Notes: generated by a model from the sequence alone, not told the origin. Positions 1-38,084 are shown, counted from the stretch's first letter. The stretch: DNA of 64,000 bases from Mesostigma viride (GCA_009746045.1 RPFO01000692.1:991082-1055081); one strand, 5' to 3'. Made by a program: numbers and translations.

Positions 1-227
1 CCCAACCTCGTTCCATGCGTGGTCCCTGGATACCCATCCTGGGTACCTGGGTACCCCGAGGCGATGGGTGCGGCTGGTCCTTGTGTACCTAGTACACACC
101 ACATGGTCAGGCGGCATGTGCCCCTGTGTGCAAGAACGCGACACGCAGGCAAGCCGGGCATGCAAGCCAGGCATGCAGGCAAGTACGCGGCATACAGGCA
201 AGCCAGGCATGCAGTTCGGGCCGGGCC

Positions 228-381
228 GGGGAGGGGAGGGGAGGGGAGGGGAGGGGAGGGGAGGGGAGGGGAGGGGAGGGGAGGGGAGGGGAGGGAGGGG
301 AGGGGAGGGGAGGGGAGGGGAGGGAGGGGAGGGGAGGGGAGGGGAGGGGAGGGGAGGGAGGGGAGGGGAGGGGAGGGGAGG
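228..381. repeat. (GGGGA)n pentanucleotide array in intron 12
   Basis: About 30 GGGGA units with a few 4-bp units, immediately after the donor of exon 12. Purine/pyrimidine strand asymmetry is complete. Positions 1-227 hold the rest of the visible intron, with a short degenerate GCAAGCCAGGCATGCAG-type repeat at about 145-215. Confidence 0.95.
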
Positions 382-396
382 TTAATCGCACGATAC

Positions 397-26104
<25,708 letters not shown>

Positions 26105-27227
26105 TTAAGACACACTACTAATGAAGCAACCAGCGCAGGCCAGAAATCTGGAGAATCCGAACCACGGTAGCTCGAGCCTGCCGTTATCTTGTCCGCGTTT
26201 GTCGAGTCACTCAAGATGATGGAAAAATGAAGGGAGGAATCATGAATGTGTAGCCTTGTAGGTTAAAATTTTTGGCTGGCTAACGTTCAGGGCGAGGCAT
26301 AGACGGCTTAACTAAAAAGCAAACTTGCGTGATCAATGCGTTTGTTCTTAGCGGCCAGCAGTGCCCAGTCGTAAGCATCGCTGCTGCGATCACTCCCGCC
26401 ATTGGTATGAGGAATCACCCTCCATGGAAGTAAGAACCCTCCATTTAACACGAGGAATCACCCTCAATGGAGCCACCATCAATTGGTTTTGTCAGTCATT
26501 ACGTTACTACGTACGCCCATTCCCAACAAGGACCCTAAACTGAGTAATGCTGCATCCATCACATTTACTAAATCACCTTTCCTTCAGCTCATTCCTGCGA
26601 CCATCGCTAAGCGCACGTAGTGGCACGACCGTGGGCGAGTGATGTCAGAATGATTCATGAAGGGATCTGAGTCCGATTTTACTGTATTGGATTGTCTACC
26701 CTCGGTCCCTCGCGTAGTGCAGATTCGAGATTGTAATGGTCCAGGGATGGTCCAAGACTTTTGGCGCGGCCCAGTGTCAGCAGTGTTCAGTTCACTTCAG
26801 TTTTTCCCACGCCGGCCAGGCATGACCGGTGTCATAGTGTGCAGCAGGACACAAGGGCTATAGGTACACATATCAAACCACATTAAAAACGCTGACGGAG
26901 CTGGACTGCCACAGTGCCACGCCCGTCGCCCTGACGGCTAACGCCCGTTTTACTACCAATAATGACATAATACATGACCTAATAACTCGAACCCATTAAA
27001 TATTCTTTGACCGTTTTTTTCTGATGAAACATCATCCGTTGTTGAGCGCGCCTGCCGCCTAGTATACAGTAAGGGTTAGACGTGTATTATTTCTTTTTTA
27101 ATGTGATTCTTGGCTTTTTCACAAATCCCGCAGCGGTTTCTTCAAAGTTTCAACTAAGATTACCTTAGAATTTGCGTTGTCTGTGGTTCCGCTTACAGAA
27201 TTTGCGTTGTTGTGGCGACAGTGGCGT
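26105..27227. other. Intergenic stretch between the kinase start and the LINE
   Basis: No convincing coding sequence. Base composition is lower in GC than the kinase exons. It should contain the kinase promoter; I see no confident TATA or other motif. A 21-bp string, CAACCAGCGCAGGCCAGAAAT, at 26127-26147 recurs exactly at 30767-30787. A short direct repeat (AGAATTTGCGTTGT) occurs twice at about 27167-27211 beside the LINE insertion site. Confidence 0.5.
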
Positions 27228-27361
27228 GGGATCAACTGGTAATTTTTTTTCCGGGTAAATGGGTATTTTTATTAACCAATAGGAATATCATTAGGTGAAG
27301 AGGTACCGCCACGTATCGACCAGCTGGTTACCCTCTGAGGGTAGTGTGATAGGTGAAAGGT

Positions 27362-30012
27362 TTATAAAGGAGCATTGTGTGACCAGGGGAGCCAAGTGAC
27401 GCGCGTAAGGTCACCGTGAGGAATGCAGGTAAACACCCTGTTGCGTCCCAGGAGAGCATGGAAGAGCTCCAAGGGGCTGGGCTTGTCATTGTTGGGCCCG
27501 GGGTCCCACACCTTGTATTGTTCTTGCGCCAAGAGCCAAGCGCGACGCATTGCTGAGTTCCAGAGAAAGATAAACCGCCTCACCACGGCGGCTTTGGTGT
27601 ATTCGTGCCGCACTTTGAAAACCGTCTCGTTCCGGATAGTCCAGATCGCGTATAGCATATTAGTTCGGAGCCATACCCAGGCTAGTTGACTGTTGGATAG
27701 CTCCTCCCCGGGGGTCCCCGCCATACCGAATATGATACAACGCACGGATAGCGTTAGTGTGGAATGTGGTAGCGCGGTCCATGCGGACCATACGTTAAAC
27801 AACCAGTGCCACACCCCGCTCACTTGGCAGTAGAGAAAGCGGTGCTCAATTGTTTCCGAAGGGAAGGTGCACAGGCATGTCGCATCGTGGTGAAACCGGC
27901 TGCTGAGGGTCGCGTTTACCCCAATGGCTCTGTGCAGTAAAAGATGTTGAATGTCGGTCGCTCTGCGGTCCACCAAAGGGCCGTGATCGACCGCCACGGT
28001 GATAAGTTTAATCCAACTGTACCCAGGCCATTGAAAGCCCCATCGTGGGCGGCCAGGGTGGAGCTTATGGTTCTCGTGCAATAAAATGTCATAACCCCAT
28101 TCTGCCGTGTACTCGTAAAGACATTTGCTAATCCTAGACATCCCCTTGGTCAAGGTCCAGCCAAACTCCAGGGGGTCCAATGGTAAAGTATCCAATCTCG
28201 TATTGCCTACGTGTAACCAAGTGATGGCCTCCGCCGGGGTCGTGGGGTCCGGCTGGAACATGCAGGACCTTGATACTAACCACGGGACCATCCGGATACG
28301 GTGACATTGGTGGGCTGGAAGACAGACACATAATGTCGCCAACTGATTGAGGCAACCATTGTGGCCTGGAAGGGTGTCGGCCACTTGGACTTGAATTCCG
28401 GCCGGAGGCAACACTCCCCGGACCAGACCTTTGCATGTGGATGTGATCCCGTCCGGGTAAAAACTGATCCAATCACCCGGTTGGAGGGCCTTGCGTGGGG
28501 CCATCATCAGAGCATGCCATGTAGCTGGGATGGCCTGGATGAGGGTGTTCCAAGCGTGTAGCGATGGCATGTTTTGCACCCAAGCATTAACTTCAGTGTA
28601 TGCCCGTAACCGATATCTGTCCCCCTGCCACGCGTAGAGATCGAGCACTCTCAGAACAGGGGGTGATGCGCACAGGAAGCCAGCATAAGGGTTGTGCCCA
28701 TGTAACGTGCCCAAGGGCTTGCGCGCATTGTCCACGATCAAATCATTGAAATAAAGAATCTGTCGTGCAACCTCCTCACGAGTGGTGGGAAAAACGAGGC
28801 GCCCAGGTTTGAGCTTGTGATAACCTAACCATAGGCGCGACCAGTACCAGGGGAGCCCCTTGTATGATATCAGTGTGCAGCCAAGTACTCCAGCGTCAAG
28901 GTGCCATGATGTGCCATTAGCATGGGTGTAAATAGCGGAGAGAGACTCTTTTGCCAACAAGCAGCCAGGGTGCGTGTTCACTTCCATGTACACGCTGATC
29001 ACTTGTTTAGCATACATCGACCACAAGCGCCATTGTATGTTGTGTAGCCCTAGGCCACCGTGCAACCATGACATAAAGGACATATCCCGGCTGATCCAAC
29101 CATGTACCGTGTGAGATATCAAACCTTTTTGTTTCCAAACAAAATTGCTGCCGATGCGTTGGATAAGCTGTATGGTATGATCGTTGGGAGGGTGTGCCAG
29201 ACAGTAGTATAAAACCTTGGAGAACAAGAGTTGGTTGACGATCAGTGCTTTTCCTCGTAAGCTCATCCGCTGGACGCCACCCACCGCCCTGCCGTGAGGA
29301 GCACTCCTGCAAGTTTGCCCACGTGGTTGGTTTCGTCATATAAAAACGCACGATGTTCAGCCAAACGTCCCTCTGGCGTGCAGCCAATGGGGCAATTGTG
29401 CAAAAGATGGTGTTCACCTGGTTTGACCCATGTCATGGCCAGGTGAGAGGGGTTTATCCGAGATGGGTTGGGTTTGCCGATGTGCAGTCCCGTGGACTTT
29501 TGCACATTACAACGTTGTTGTGAGGCCACAGAGTACGTGTTGATATTTTCCAAGACAGCATTCACTTCCTGTAGAGAGATGCAAACATTGGTGGTGTCAT
29601 CCACATATGCTATCTGTACAATATTTACCTTTGGCACTGCCTGCAAGCGGGAAGCCCTGCAGACGAGGGTCGTGCTGGTGGAGCCAAAACAATCCTGCGT
29701 GTGCCAGTAGGAACAAGATGGGGGACATACAATCTCCTTGGGGGAGGGATCTTGAGCTGTGGCCAAGTGCAGATTTATGACCGTTGATAAGGATGTACCA
29801 GGTTAGCGATTTGATCATTCCCATGATGACCGTTAGGATGCGTGGGCCAAACCCTAAGCCGATCAATATGTGTCGTAGGTATGCCCAGCACATGCGGTCA
29901 AACGCTTTTTCAAAGTCCCAGAAGAGGATAAAGCCAGCAATGTCGTCGCGCCATGCCTTCTCTACTATGTCCATTATGAGGGTGATGCTATCGTTGATAT
30001 GGAGGTTAGCAC
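27362..30012 (-). pseudogene. LINE ORF2 second part: RT palm, thumb and zinc motif, two frameshifts
   Basis: Three overlapping frames. 29974-29597 has FWDFEKAFDRMCW and LPQGDCMSPILF. 29766-29263 has the catalytic AYVDDTTNV. 29284-27362 carries the thumb (LRGKALIVNQLLFSKVLYY) and the C-terminal CTFPSETIEHRFLYC zinc motif, ending at a stop at 27362. Frameshifts lie near 29640 and 29280. All three pieces continue the first part across the insertion. Confidence 0.85.
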
Positions 30013-30328
30013 CACAACACCTTGAAATGGCCTTTTTTTTACATAAATTATGGCAAGTTTATTGTCAGATTGACCTAGGATTGGATCCCACCACTCCCCG
30101 GGATGTGTCTGGCTAGTGGTGGAGTAGTTAAGTCAAAATGTTAAGTTTACATGGTACTCCCTGCTTAAGTTAACTCCAGATCCAAGGCCAAAACTGGCCA
30201 CCTAAACCACTTGCACTTGCATAAAAACAATAGTTGACATCAGATTATGCTATAACTTTGCAGTGGTGATGAATAATAGTTGTTCTGACCTTGTACAAAG
30301 TTCTACGCCATTTGGAGCCCTAGTTGGT

Positions 30329-30362
30329 GACAAATGCTAGCAAACTTTTGCTAGCATTTGTC
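30329..30362. repeat. Perfect 16-bp-arm palindrome
   Basis: GACAAATGCTAGCAAA, a CT spacer, then the exact reverse complement. It lies about 280 bp inside the left end of the 3.5-kb insertion. Looser forms of the same motif (TTGCTAGCA, TTGCCAGCAATTGTCAGC) recur at about 30500 and 30680. Confidence 0.9.
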
Positions 30363-31059
30363 ATTCATGGCCATTTTAAATCAATATTTAACCCAAATAA
30401 TGTCAGAATGCCACCAAAACTTATTGCCATCATGCCAGCACCTGACGAATGGTCTCAACAAGTCACGAGCAAAAATTCAGATCATGCAGAGCCCAAAATG
30501 GTGACATTTGCCAGCAATTGTCAGCATTTTTTGCTTTTTTACTCATAATTTTAACAACATTAACCACCAAAACACTCTCCAAGCTGGGGCACATCATTTA
30601 AATCTTTGCAGGCAACTCAAGAATGACTAGTACAAACAGTGTGCAAAAACTTGGTGCATGTGAATGCCTGAGTGGTGACCATTGCTAGCAGAATCCATCA
30701 TGTAAGGTAGGCATTGCCAGTATGCCACAAAGCTGTGATGTGCAGTGCATGTCCATATCAAGGAGACAACCAGCGCAGGCCAGAAATATGTATACCCCAT
30801 GACACCATGCCTCTAAACTACTTGGCACATTGCAAAATGGGAAGGAAAGGTGAACAATACATGCCACATCACTAACACAGCCATTTGAATGCTACCAACA
30901 CGCACCATGCATGATATACACTACGTGTAATACATGTCGAGAATATGCCGAGCGAGCATATCAAGGTGCAGTGACCCCAACGCTGGCACATGTCACCTGG
31001 CATCCACGTATGCTCACATGATATGGCATTGGCATATCCCATGTCTCCATCTCTTGCAC

Positions 31060-32250
31060 TTTGTGCGCACCAAGCCACCCATGCAGTCGCCCACCCATGC
31101 AGCCACCTGGCCACCCACCCACACAACTGCTCACACACTCGCGCGCCCGTGCACCCAGACAGCCACCTGTCCTCCCACCCAGTGACCCACCCACCAAGCC
31201 AGCCGCGCACGTGCTTACCCAACTTATATAACCATGCGTGCACCTAGGCACCCAACCCCTACCAACCCACTTGGACATCCACCCACCCACCAAGGCACCT
31301 GCGCAACCCACACACCAACTAGGTAATAAGGAGGCAATTTCCCCCATCCAATGAGCCAACCACCCAACCACCAACCACCCAACCACCTAAACACCCAGCC
31401 AGCTGGCCCCATATGCACCCGTCCGGCCACCCACAGTTGACCCACCCACGCACCTACCCACTCAACCACTCACTGCCCCCACACCCTTATACCCAGTGAC
31501 CCACCCACTGACCCACCCACACATGCATTTTCTCAGCCAGCACCCCGACACCTACCTCACCCCAAACCTGCACAGCCCTTCACCCGCGATAGGTGAGTCG
31601 GTCCCAACCATAAACCCATCCACGCATCCATATCTGTGCGCCCACCCGTCCATCTACCCGTCCCTTCGCCCACCCACCCACATCTAGTCATCTACACATC
31701 CACCAGCCACCAACCACCAATGGCCCACCCACCCACCAACCCACACACACACACATCCCTAACCAACCAACCACCAACCCACCACCCTCAAAACCGTGCA
31801 GTTGTTTCACTCATGCATCCAACAACCCACCCACTTCAAAGTCCCCAAAGCCTATCATCACCCAGCCACCTGGCCATCTGCCAATAACCGACCGCCTTTG
31901 CACTCATCCACCATGACCAGCCAGCCAGCCACCCACCCTCTCCAACTGCCTGTGCTCCCACCTACGCAGCCAGCCATTTACCAAGGCATCCACCTATAAG
32001 CCAGCCACCTGCCATTGAACCCACCCACGCCTAGGCATCCCTTGAAGCATCTATAGCCCAAGCCTCCCACCCAAGGCTCTCTGGGCAATCAAACAACCAA
32101 ACAACCAATCACCCAGCTACACAACCACCTAACCACCTAACCACTCAACAACACAATCACCGAACCAACTAACTACCCAACACCCACACCAGCCAGGCAT
32201 GTGCCCGCCTCGCATGCCCTCACCATTGCAACACCCCATACACGCCCCGC
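31060..32250. repeat. C-rich low-complexity tract of CCACC-type motifs
   Basis: About 1.2 kb in which the plus strand is dominated by variants of CCACCCA, CCAACCA and CCAGCCA, with almost no G-runs. No fixed period. Pro/His/Thr-rich ORFs on the plus strand and Gly/Trp/Val-rich ones on the minus strand follow from the composition and are not genes. Confidence 0.8.
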
Positions 32251-33370
32251 TCACCTAGCCAGCCACACACCCAGCCAGTCTCCTGCTCAACTCACGCATG
32301 AAGGCAACATCAGCCATGCATGGCCTCACCTTGCACCACTTGCATTGCCTGGGTAATTTGCATGAGACAGCTTCCATCTCATTGTCAGCAACTGAAAAGG
32401 CTCTTTCTTCACAGTAATGAATAAGCAACAACGTTGGAAACGCTCTCCCACTCCTCTTTAAAACAGTCTTTAAATCAGAAAGACAAGGGCAAATATCTGG
32501 ACAAGGTGGCAATAACCACTGCACCATGCTCTTGAGAAAGTATTAACAATCCAGCTTTCTACCCTTTCAGAAGCTGCCTTGCGTTAGCAACGATTCTGGG
32601 CCCTCTGGCTCGCTCACCTCGCTTAATCTGCGCTTCTTTATGGCAGCCGGGATATGCGAAGCTTGAGCCGAGCGTGTCGTGGCGAGGTCGTCTGCCCGAC
32701 TCATCACATCTCGCAACCGCACTGCCGACTAATAAAAACGATGCCCCCCTTTGCCTTTTGTATCTGGCGTCAAAAGAACAATGAACTCGCTTGGAAAACA
32801 CTGTCGCAAACAGCTTCCTACAGGCATTATAAGCAATTTTCGCAGCTTTTACCGCACTTACTGCACATCCGGAAGACCATTAGCGGCCTTAGCGCGGAAC
32901 CTTGGGCACGCCATATCCTCTGGTGGCTTACTGCCGCAGGCTGGCAGTATAGGAAGGTCGGGCATAGCCTAAAGAGCTGATTATCTGACGACAAAGATAT
33001 GCATTGCATGAAGCAAGAAACAGACGGATTTCGCACCCCCATATTTATTCACGTCAATGCCGGACAATTAAAAGCGAAACTCAAAAAACGAAAACACTAA
33101 CGTTTTCGGGAATATTATAACGAACAAGCCGAGCTCTCGTGCCGGGATTTTCGTTTCCTCCCGTATCCAGGACCTTGAGACACGTACCACCGAGAAATCC
33201 GGTTTTCGCAAAAAACTGGTCCCCTGTGAAAAAAACTTTTTGTCCCGTTCAATGCCCGCGTCGCAATCACAGCGTATATAAGTCCAAAATTATTCCATGG
33301 ATTAACCGTGATGTAAGCTTCGTTTTGACACCTCGAGCGGCTGCAATGACGCAAGTTTCAGAACGCTAGC

Positions 33371-35269
33371 TCATGCTCGGCCGCCATGGGTGTTTTCGTC
33401 GTTTTCGTCAGTCGTGGCGCGGGAAAAATCTAGATCTCGGACGAATTCCGGACAATAATTTATGTAAAAATTTGGCGGGTTCGCGGTGTTGTGACGGAAG
33501 CCTACTTGCTCCGAGCCTATAAGGCAGTCGAGAACAGAGTAGAGCCTTTGCTGAATTATCTTGCTAATGATTTTGTACGCAACCGTAAGGAGGCGTATTG
33601 GCCGGTAATTTTTCCACTGTGTTTTGTCACCCTTTTTGAACAATAAAATGAGGGCTGTTTCGGCCCATTGACCCGTAATTTGTCCATGTTGCCAGATTTC
33701 TAGTATGCATTGATAGAAATCTACGTGTAAAAGGGACCAAAAAGTTTTCCAAAACTCGATGGGAAGCCCATCCACCCCTGGGGCACTACCGGTCCGGATG
33801 TTTTGCATGGCATTAGTAGCCTCCTCCATGGAGGGGGTTTGGTCTAGTTGGTGTTGTTGCGCAAGTGTGAGGCGGCGTGGGATAGCTTGTAAAATTGTTG
33901 CTATGGCCGCGTCGGCTTCGGGGTTGGGTTCATTTTGGAACAGCGAGGTGTAGAAACGATGTCCACTTTCTAGGATGGGGGTTGTGGCCGTGTGTGTGCC
34001 TTGTTCATCCTGGATTTCTGAAATGATTGAGTTGGATTTTAGTGGTGGAATAAGTGCGAAAAAATCTTTCGTCATGCGTTCGCCTACCTGATGCCACCAC
34101 AGATTTTCAGAGTCTAAAGCTAGGGCGTGTCTTTCAAAACGGAGTTTGTCGAGTTCAGTTTGTGAACTTTGAAGTCGAGCTTGTTCGTAGTGGTTTAGGT
34201 GGGGTTTCAGCTGTAGCTTGTTGACTATGCGTTGGTGAATTCGGTATGCGCGGCCTTTCTCCCGACGTACGTTTAGGGAGTAGGTATGTGAATATTCTAG
34301 CATTTTGGCTAGGCCTTCCTGCATCCACGTGCAGCAGTCAGTGTAGCTATCCTTGTGAGTTCGCCAATTGCTCCAACGTTGCATGATCTCAAAATAAAAC
34401 TGATCGTCTTGTAGAAGGATTTTATTGATGCGAGGGATGCCTGGGCCCCGTGGGGCCTGGGTGTGGTGGGCTAGCGTGACAATGCATGGGTAATGGTCTG
34501 AGAAGGCTGTGGAGCGTTCTACGCTGGCGTGGCAGACTAAATCGGCCCATTTGGGCGTGATATATATTTTATCCAAGCGACGGGTTGTGCGAACGCCCAG
34601 ACGAGTGGCCAGCCAAGTGTGCTCCTGATCCCGTGACCGAATGACATCCTGCAAATTCAGGTCTAGAATGTGTTGGTAAAAGGAGGCTGTACGGTGGGCA
34701 GGGTGTTCGTTTAGATCAATGTTAAAATCCCCCATAAGTACTATTTCTTGGCCGTTGGAGATGAGATCAGAAACCATTGCAAATATATGCTGGTAGAAAA
34801 GGTTTTGTTCAGCCGGCATATCTAGGGTCGGCGCATAGATGGTAATGAGGTAGCCCTGGCTTCCCGCCCATGTGATAGATTGTCGTGTCCATCTGCCCTG
34901 CCATCTAGCCGGGGCTGTGTCTACTTGTAATGTCCATGGCAAGTATGTCATGGTTGGGTTAGGTGGTTTGCGGTATTGTATGAGTGCAGTTCCCCCTTGG
35001 GTACCCCGAGCCCATCCCCATTGGCATAGTGTTCTAGGTGCAAGTGCTCGGACCGCCCGGAGGGCGGTACGTTCTGCATCTATCTGAATTTTGTGTTCTT
35101 GCAGTCCAAGCCAGATCTCGTGAGAGGGACCAACATATTGATGTAGGAGGCTATCCAATTCTACTGTAAGTTCCCGGATGCGAGTCATGGTGCGGCCCTG
35201 TCCCACTGTGCGGACTCCGTATGTGTTAAGCCCCCTGACATTCCACGAGACTAGCGTTAGTTGGCTCAT
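33371..35269 (-). pseudogene. LINE ORF2 first part: APE endonuclease and start of reverse transcriptase
   Basis: Starts MSQLTLVSWNVRGLNTY, typical of an AP-endonuclease-like domain. Other motifs are GLQEHKI, YAPT, LMGDFNID and FSDHYP at the end of the nuclease. RT motifs follow: GVDGLPIEFWK, LFKKGD, NYRPI and GSEQVGF. At GFR (about 33494) it runs into the 3.5-kb insertion, and the last about 40 residues are not LINE sequence. Confidence 0.88.
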
Positions 35270-35307
35270 AGGATTATGTCGTGGGAAGGCAGAGGTCTTA
35301 CCTGGTT

Positions 35308-36933
35308 TCAGGGGTCGCGGTCGCGGCGCTTGCCGGTAGCCGGTGTCGCCGACGCTTCCATGTCGGAGAGGCCCAGATCGGACGGGAGGTTGTGGTGCGG
35401 GGTGGTGGTGGCCAGCGCATCGGAGTTGTCCTGTGTCGGTTCTGCGTCGGCCTCTGCCGGGGAGGCATCGGCGGCCGCGGGAGGAGGGGTGCGCCGGGGG
35501 ACCTCGATGAATTTGCCTGGGTGGATGCCTGATACCTCAAAAGCTTGCTCCCTCGCCACCTTATTCCAACGGCAGCCAGTGGTGGGCAGCTGTGTCGGCG
35601 GGTCGCCCTGCCCGTGTGTCGTCGTGCAGGGGATAATGACACTGATGTTGTGCCGCTCCTTGTCTGAGGTGCGTGGTGCCGTGCGCATGAACAGGGCATC
35701 CTGCGGGCTGTCAACCGTCACGACGCCGTGCATGCCCATTGCTTGCAGTTGGGCGTGGGCTGCCGCGAAAAAGTCCAATGGCTGGGCTGGGCCGTTCCTC
35801 GGTCGCGCTCCCATGGGAACCCACTTGACCATGAAGGGTTCCTGAGCTTGATTGAGCGGGCACAGCATGACCGTGTCGTCCCCAGGGTAGGCGATGAGAA
35901 GGATCAGCTCGAGGCCGATGTTGGCCTTGGCAGGGATCCCCAGTGCCGTACGTGCCGCGTACGGGAGGAGGGCGGCGTCGAGCCACTGGGTGATAAGCTG
36001 GGATAGGCCCGTGCCGTCAGGCGTGCGGTCAGCCCCCGGTGGCTGCCCGCCGTTGTCGTCAGCGGCGAGATGGGCCCAGCTCTTGCCCTTGCCCTTGCGG
36101 GCGTGGCTAGAGCGCTCCTTGCTGGCCTTGGCCTTAACAATCTTGGCTGGGCACTCGTACGTGTCATGCTCGCGGGATTCTAGGCAGGTCTGGCAGATGA
36201 TGTCCTCGTAGTTGATTCGAGTAGTGATGCGGTTGCTGCCAGCAATACCGTGTCTGCCGGGCATGTCCACTGTGAGGATGTCCGGGATGCACCTGGGGTT
36301 GTTACCGGAGTAGCCCCCGGGAACTCCCATGATAAGGTCGGTGCCCTTGTTGTTCACCCCTAGCTCCGGGTTGAAGTGCGGGGTGAAGCCCATGGTGGCG
36401 GTTTGAACACGGCGGATGAGCGTTTTGCTGTCTGTCGTCAATAGACTAGGTGTGTTACTGTCCTCGACGACGACCAGGTTGCTGACAGTGCCATACTGTT
36501 CGATGAAATTGCGGAGGAGAGGGCCGTCCCGGAAGCCAGCTGCGACGTTGTAGAGTGTCAATGTGTAGGCTGCTGGCAGGTCCGAAGGCTGAAAGCGTCG
36601 AACCACCAGAGCTTTCTCCCCCACGCTGATATGAGGAGATGCGTCTTTTACCCCTGAGGGCGTCAGGTCGGCTAGCATTTTCTTAACCATTTCGGCTGTG
36701 CGAAATTTGACGTGAATATTCGGCTGGTTTTTCACTCCCCCGCAGATGGTGCCACCGAATCCGCACACCTTTTCTTCCACATTTTTCTTCTCGTCGATGG
36801 ACAGGGCTTCGCCGTGTATTTCAACAACGGCAATCCGTTCTTGGAGTTGATTAGCTCGCGCTGTCATGGCTGGGCTCCATATGATTTTTCCGCTGACCTT
36901 GTCTGCTGTGGTAGCGGGTGTGTATGTAGCCAT
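35308..36933 (-). CDS. LINE ORF1 protein (RNA-binding, zinc knuckle), intact
   Basis: 541 residues from ATG to stop. The middle has an RRM-like stretch (PAAYTLTLYNVAAGF, FIEQYGTVSNLVVV). A zinc-knuckle-like CQTCLESREHDTYEC follows; its spacing (CX2CX5HX4C) is one residue longer than the classic CCHC. A basic segment (KIVKAKASKERSSHARKGKG) comes next. By family knowledge such proteins coat the element RNA. ORF2 begins 38 nt after the stop. It is undamaged although ORF2 is broken, suggesting a fairly young insertion. Confidence 0.85.
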   Translation of the reverse strand: MATYTPATTADKVSGKIIWSPAMTARANQLQERIAVVEIHGEALSIDEKKNVEEKVCGFGGTICGGVKNQPNIHVKFRTAEMVKKMLADLTPSGVKDASPHISVGEKALVVRRFQPSDLPAAYTLTLYNVAAGFRDGPLLRNFIEQYGTVSNLVVVEDSNTPSLLTTDSKTLIRRVQTATMGFTPHFNPELGVNNKGTDLIMGVPGGYSGNNPRCIPDILTVDMPGRHGIAGSNRITTRINYEDIICQTCLESREHDTYECPAKIVKAKASKERSSHARKGKGKSWAHLAADDNGGQPPGADRTPDGTGLSQLITQWLDAALLPYAARTALGIPAKANIGLELILLIAYPGDDTVMLCPLNQAQEPFMVKWVPMGARPRNGPAQPLDFFAAAHAQLQAMGMHGVVTVDSPQDALFMRTAPRTSDKERHNISVIIPCTTTHGQGDPPTQLPTTGCRWNKVAREQAFEVSGIHPGKFIEVPRRTPPPAAADASPAEADAEPTQDNSDALATTTPHHNLPSDLGLSDMEASATPATGKRRDRDP

Positions 36934-37603
36934 GGAGTTGTAGCACCGGCCCTGCGTTGGTGGTGAGGAGGAGACGGAAACAAGGAGAGAAAACGTGTTA
37001 GTAAGTCATCGCGGCTGGCTACCTGTGCATCTAGGGGGAGCCGAGATGTTAAAGCCACATTACATCCTTGTCCATGTAATGTCGGCTGGTGTTGTAAAAG
37101 GTGTCTGGGCGATTTCCAATCACCATGTGTGGCACGGACTATTCCATAGTCCCAGCGCCTGTTAAAGGGTTTTCCTTGTTGTAGGAGACTAGGCCCCGGG
37201 GTAACTACTGGCCCATCCAAAGGGGCTGGCCCGTGCCAGCGCCACATTGCCAATGGGTGTTCGCCGCGAATTGTAGTCGGTATCCTGGCCTTGCCTCGCT
37301 ATAAAACAGCCATGGGAGGGAGGCCGTCACTGAAAACAGTGTGGCTACAGGGCCGGGTTTGCACCTTGCAAGCCGGGCGCCTGTTGGCCGCACCGTTTCA
37401 GTGACGGCTTTGTTCCAGGCAAAAAAGAGTTCGTTAGACGAACCTTTTTGCGACGAATCAGCTGGTATCTTTCCGGTCGCCAATGGTCAACTCTGGCTCC
37501 TGCTAGCCCTCACGCCGCCATAGCTGCATTGCCGAAACCTTGGCAATGCCGGCCTGGACAATTGGCTTCCTGTTGCGCTGTTGTTGGGGGATCAACTGGT
37601 AAT

Positions 37604-38084
37604 CAACCAACACGACAACAAGTCAACAACAACAAGTCAACAACAACCGGCGTCACGCGTGGGCTTCAACTAATAACTAACAGTGAGTCAACAACACCCA
37701 AATATCGGTAAATTTTAATATTACTTGACAATCAGTACAGGCTGCTGGCTGGGGCAATAATCGATTCGACTCTTCGAGAGATTCCGAGGAACCGGATTTG
37801 TTTCCGTTTCCCGATTTGCAAAGCTGAACGCGGTGTTTCTTTTGGCGAAGGGAAAAGGAGGACATTCGAGAGATTCCGGAGACTTTTGCCCTTCCATTGC
37901 GTTACGGTTACGCCTAACCCTAAACGACTCCGGTTCCCCGGAATCAAATGGAATCAATTCAGCTTATGAACCCACGCCGCGGCCGTGCCCCAGGTAGCCA
38001 GCCTGTACTTGTCAGTTAGGAATCTCTTATTCACTACTCGGCAGAAACTTGAAGGAATTCACGCCTCAAGTTGGGTTGGCTTAA
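37604..38084. other. Short intergenic stretch
   Basis: No gene seen. It begins with an AAC-rich stretch (37604-37660) next to the LINE target site. A CCTAACCCTAAAC string at about 37913-37925 resembles telomeric sequence but is under two units. The motif TTCACGCCTCAAGTTGGGTT (38058-38077) resembles copies at about 47823 and 47838. Confidence 0.4.

Larger units (their letters stand above)
30014..33493. mobile_element. 3.5-kb insertion with inverted repeats inside the LINE RT domain
   Basis: Near each end lies a perfect 16-bp inverted repeat: TTTTTACATAAATTAT at 30036-30051 and its complement at 33455-33470. Outside these, CACAACACC at 30013-30021 faces GGTGTTGTG at 33485-33493. Removing 30014-33493 brings the two halves of ORF2 into one frame (GFR joined to GANLHINDS). 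There is no transposase-like ORF, so it would be a non-autonomous DNA transposon. Exact ends and target duplication are unresolved. Confidence 0.6.
27244..37587 (-). mobile_element. L1-like LINE with 16-bp target-site duplication, interrupted
   Basis: A complete two-ORF non-LTR retrotransposon on the minus strand. The direct repeat GGGATCAACTGGTAAT lies at 27228-27243 and 37588-37603. The 3' end has a short poly(A) (T run at 27244-27250). Order: about 650-bp 5' UTR, ORF1, ORF2 (APE endonuclease, RT, C-terminal CHC zinc motif), 3' UTR. ORF2 is split by a 3.5-kb insertion and two frameshifts, so this copy is inactive. Without the insertion the element is about 6.9 kb. Confidence 0.88.

Noticed and set aside
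31060-32250. Proline/histidine-rich and Gly/Trp-rich proteins
   Set aside because: Composition effect of CCACC-rich DNA; ORFs are short and unrelated to each other.
37913-37925. Second interstitial telomere tract
   Set aside because: Under two units; could be chance.
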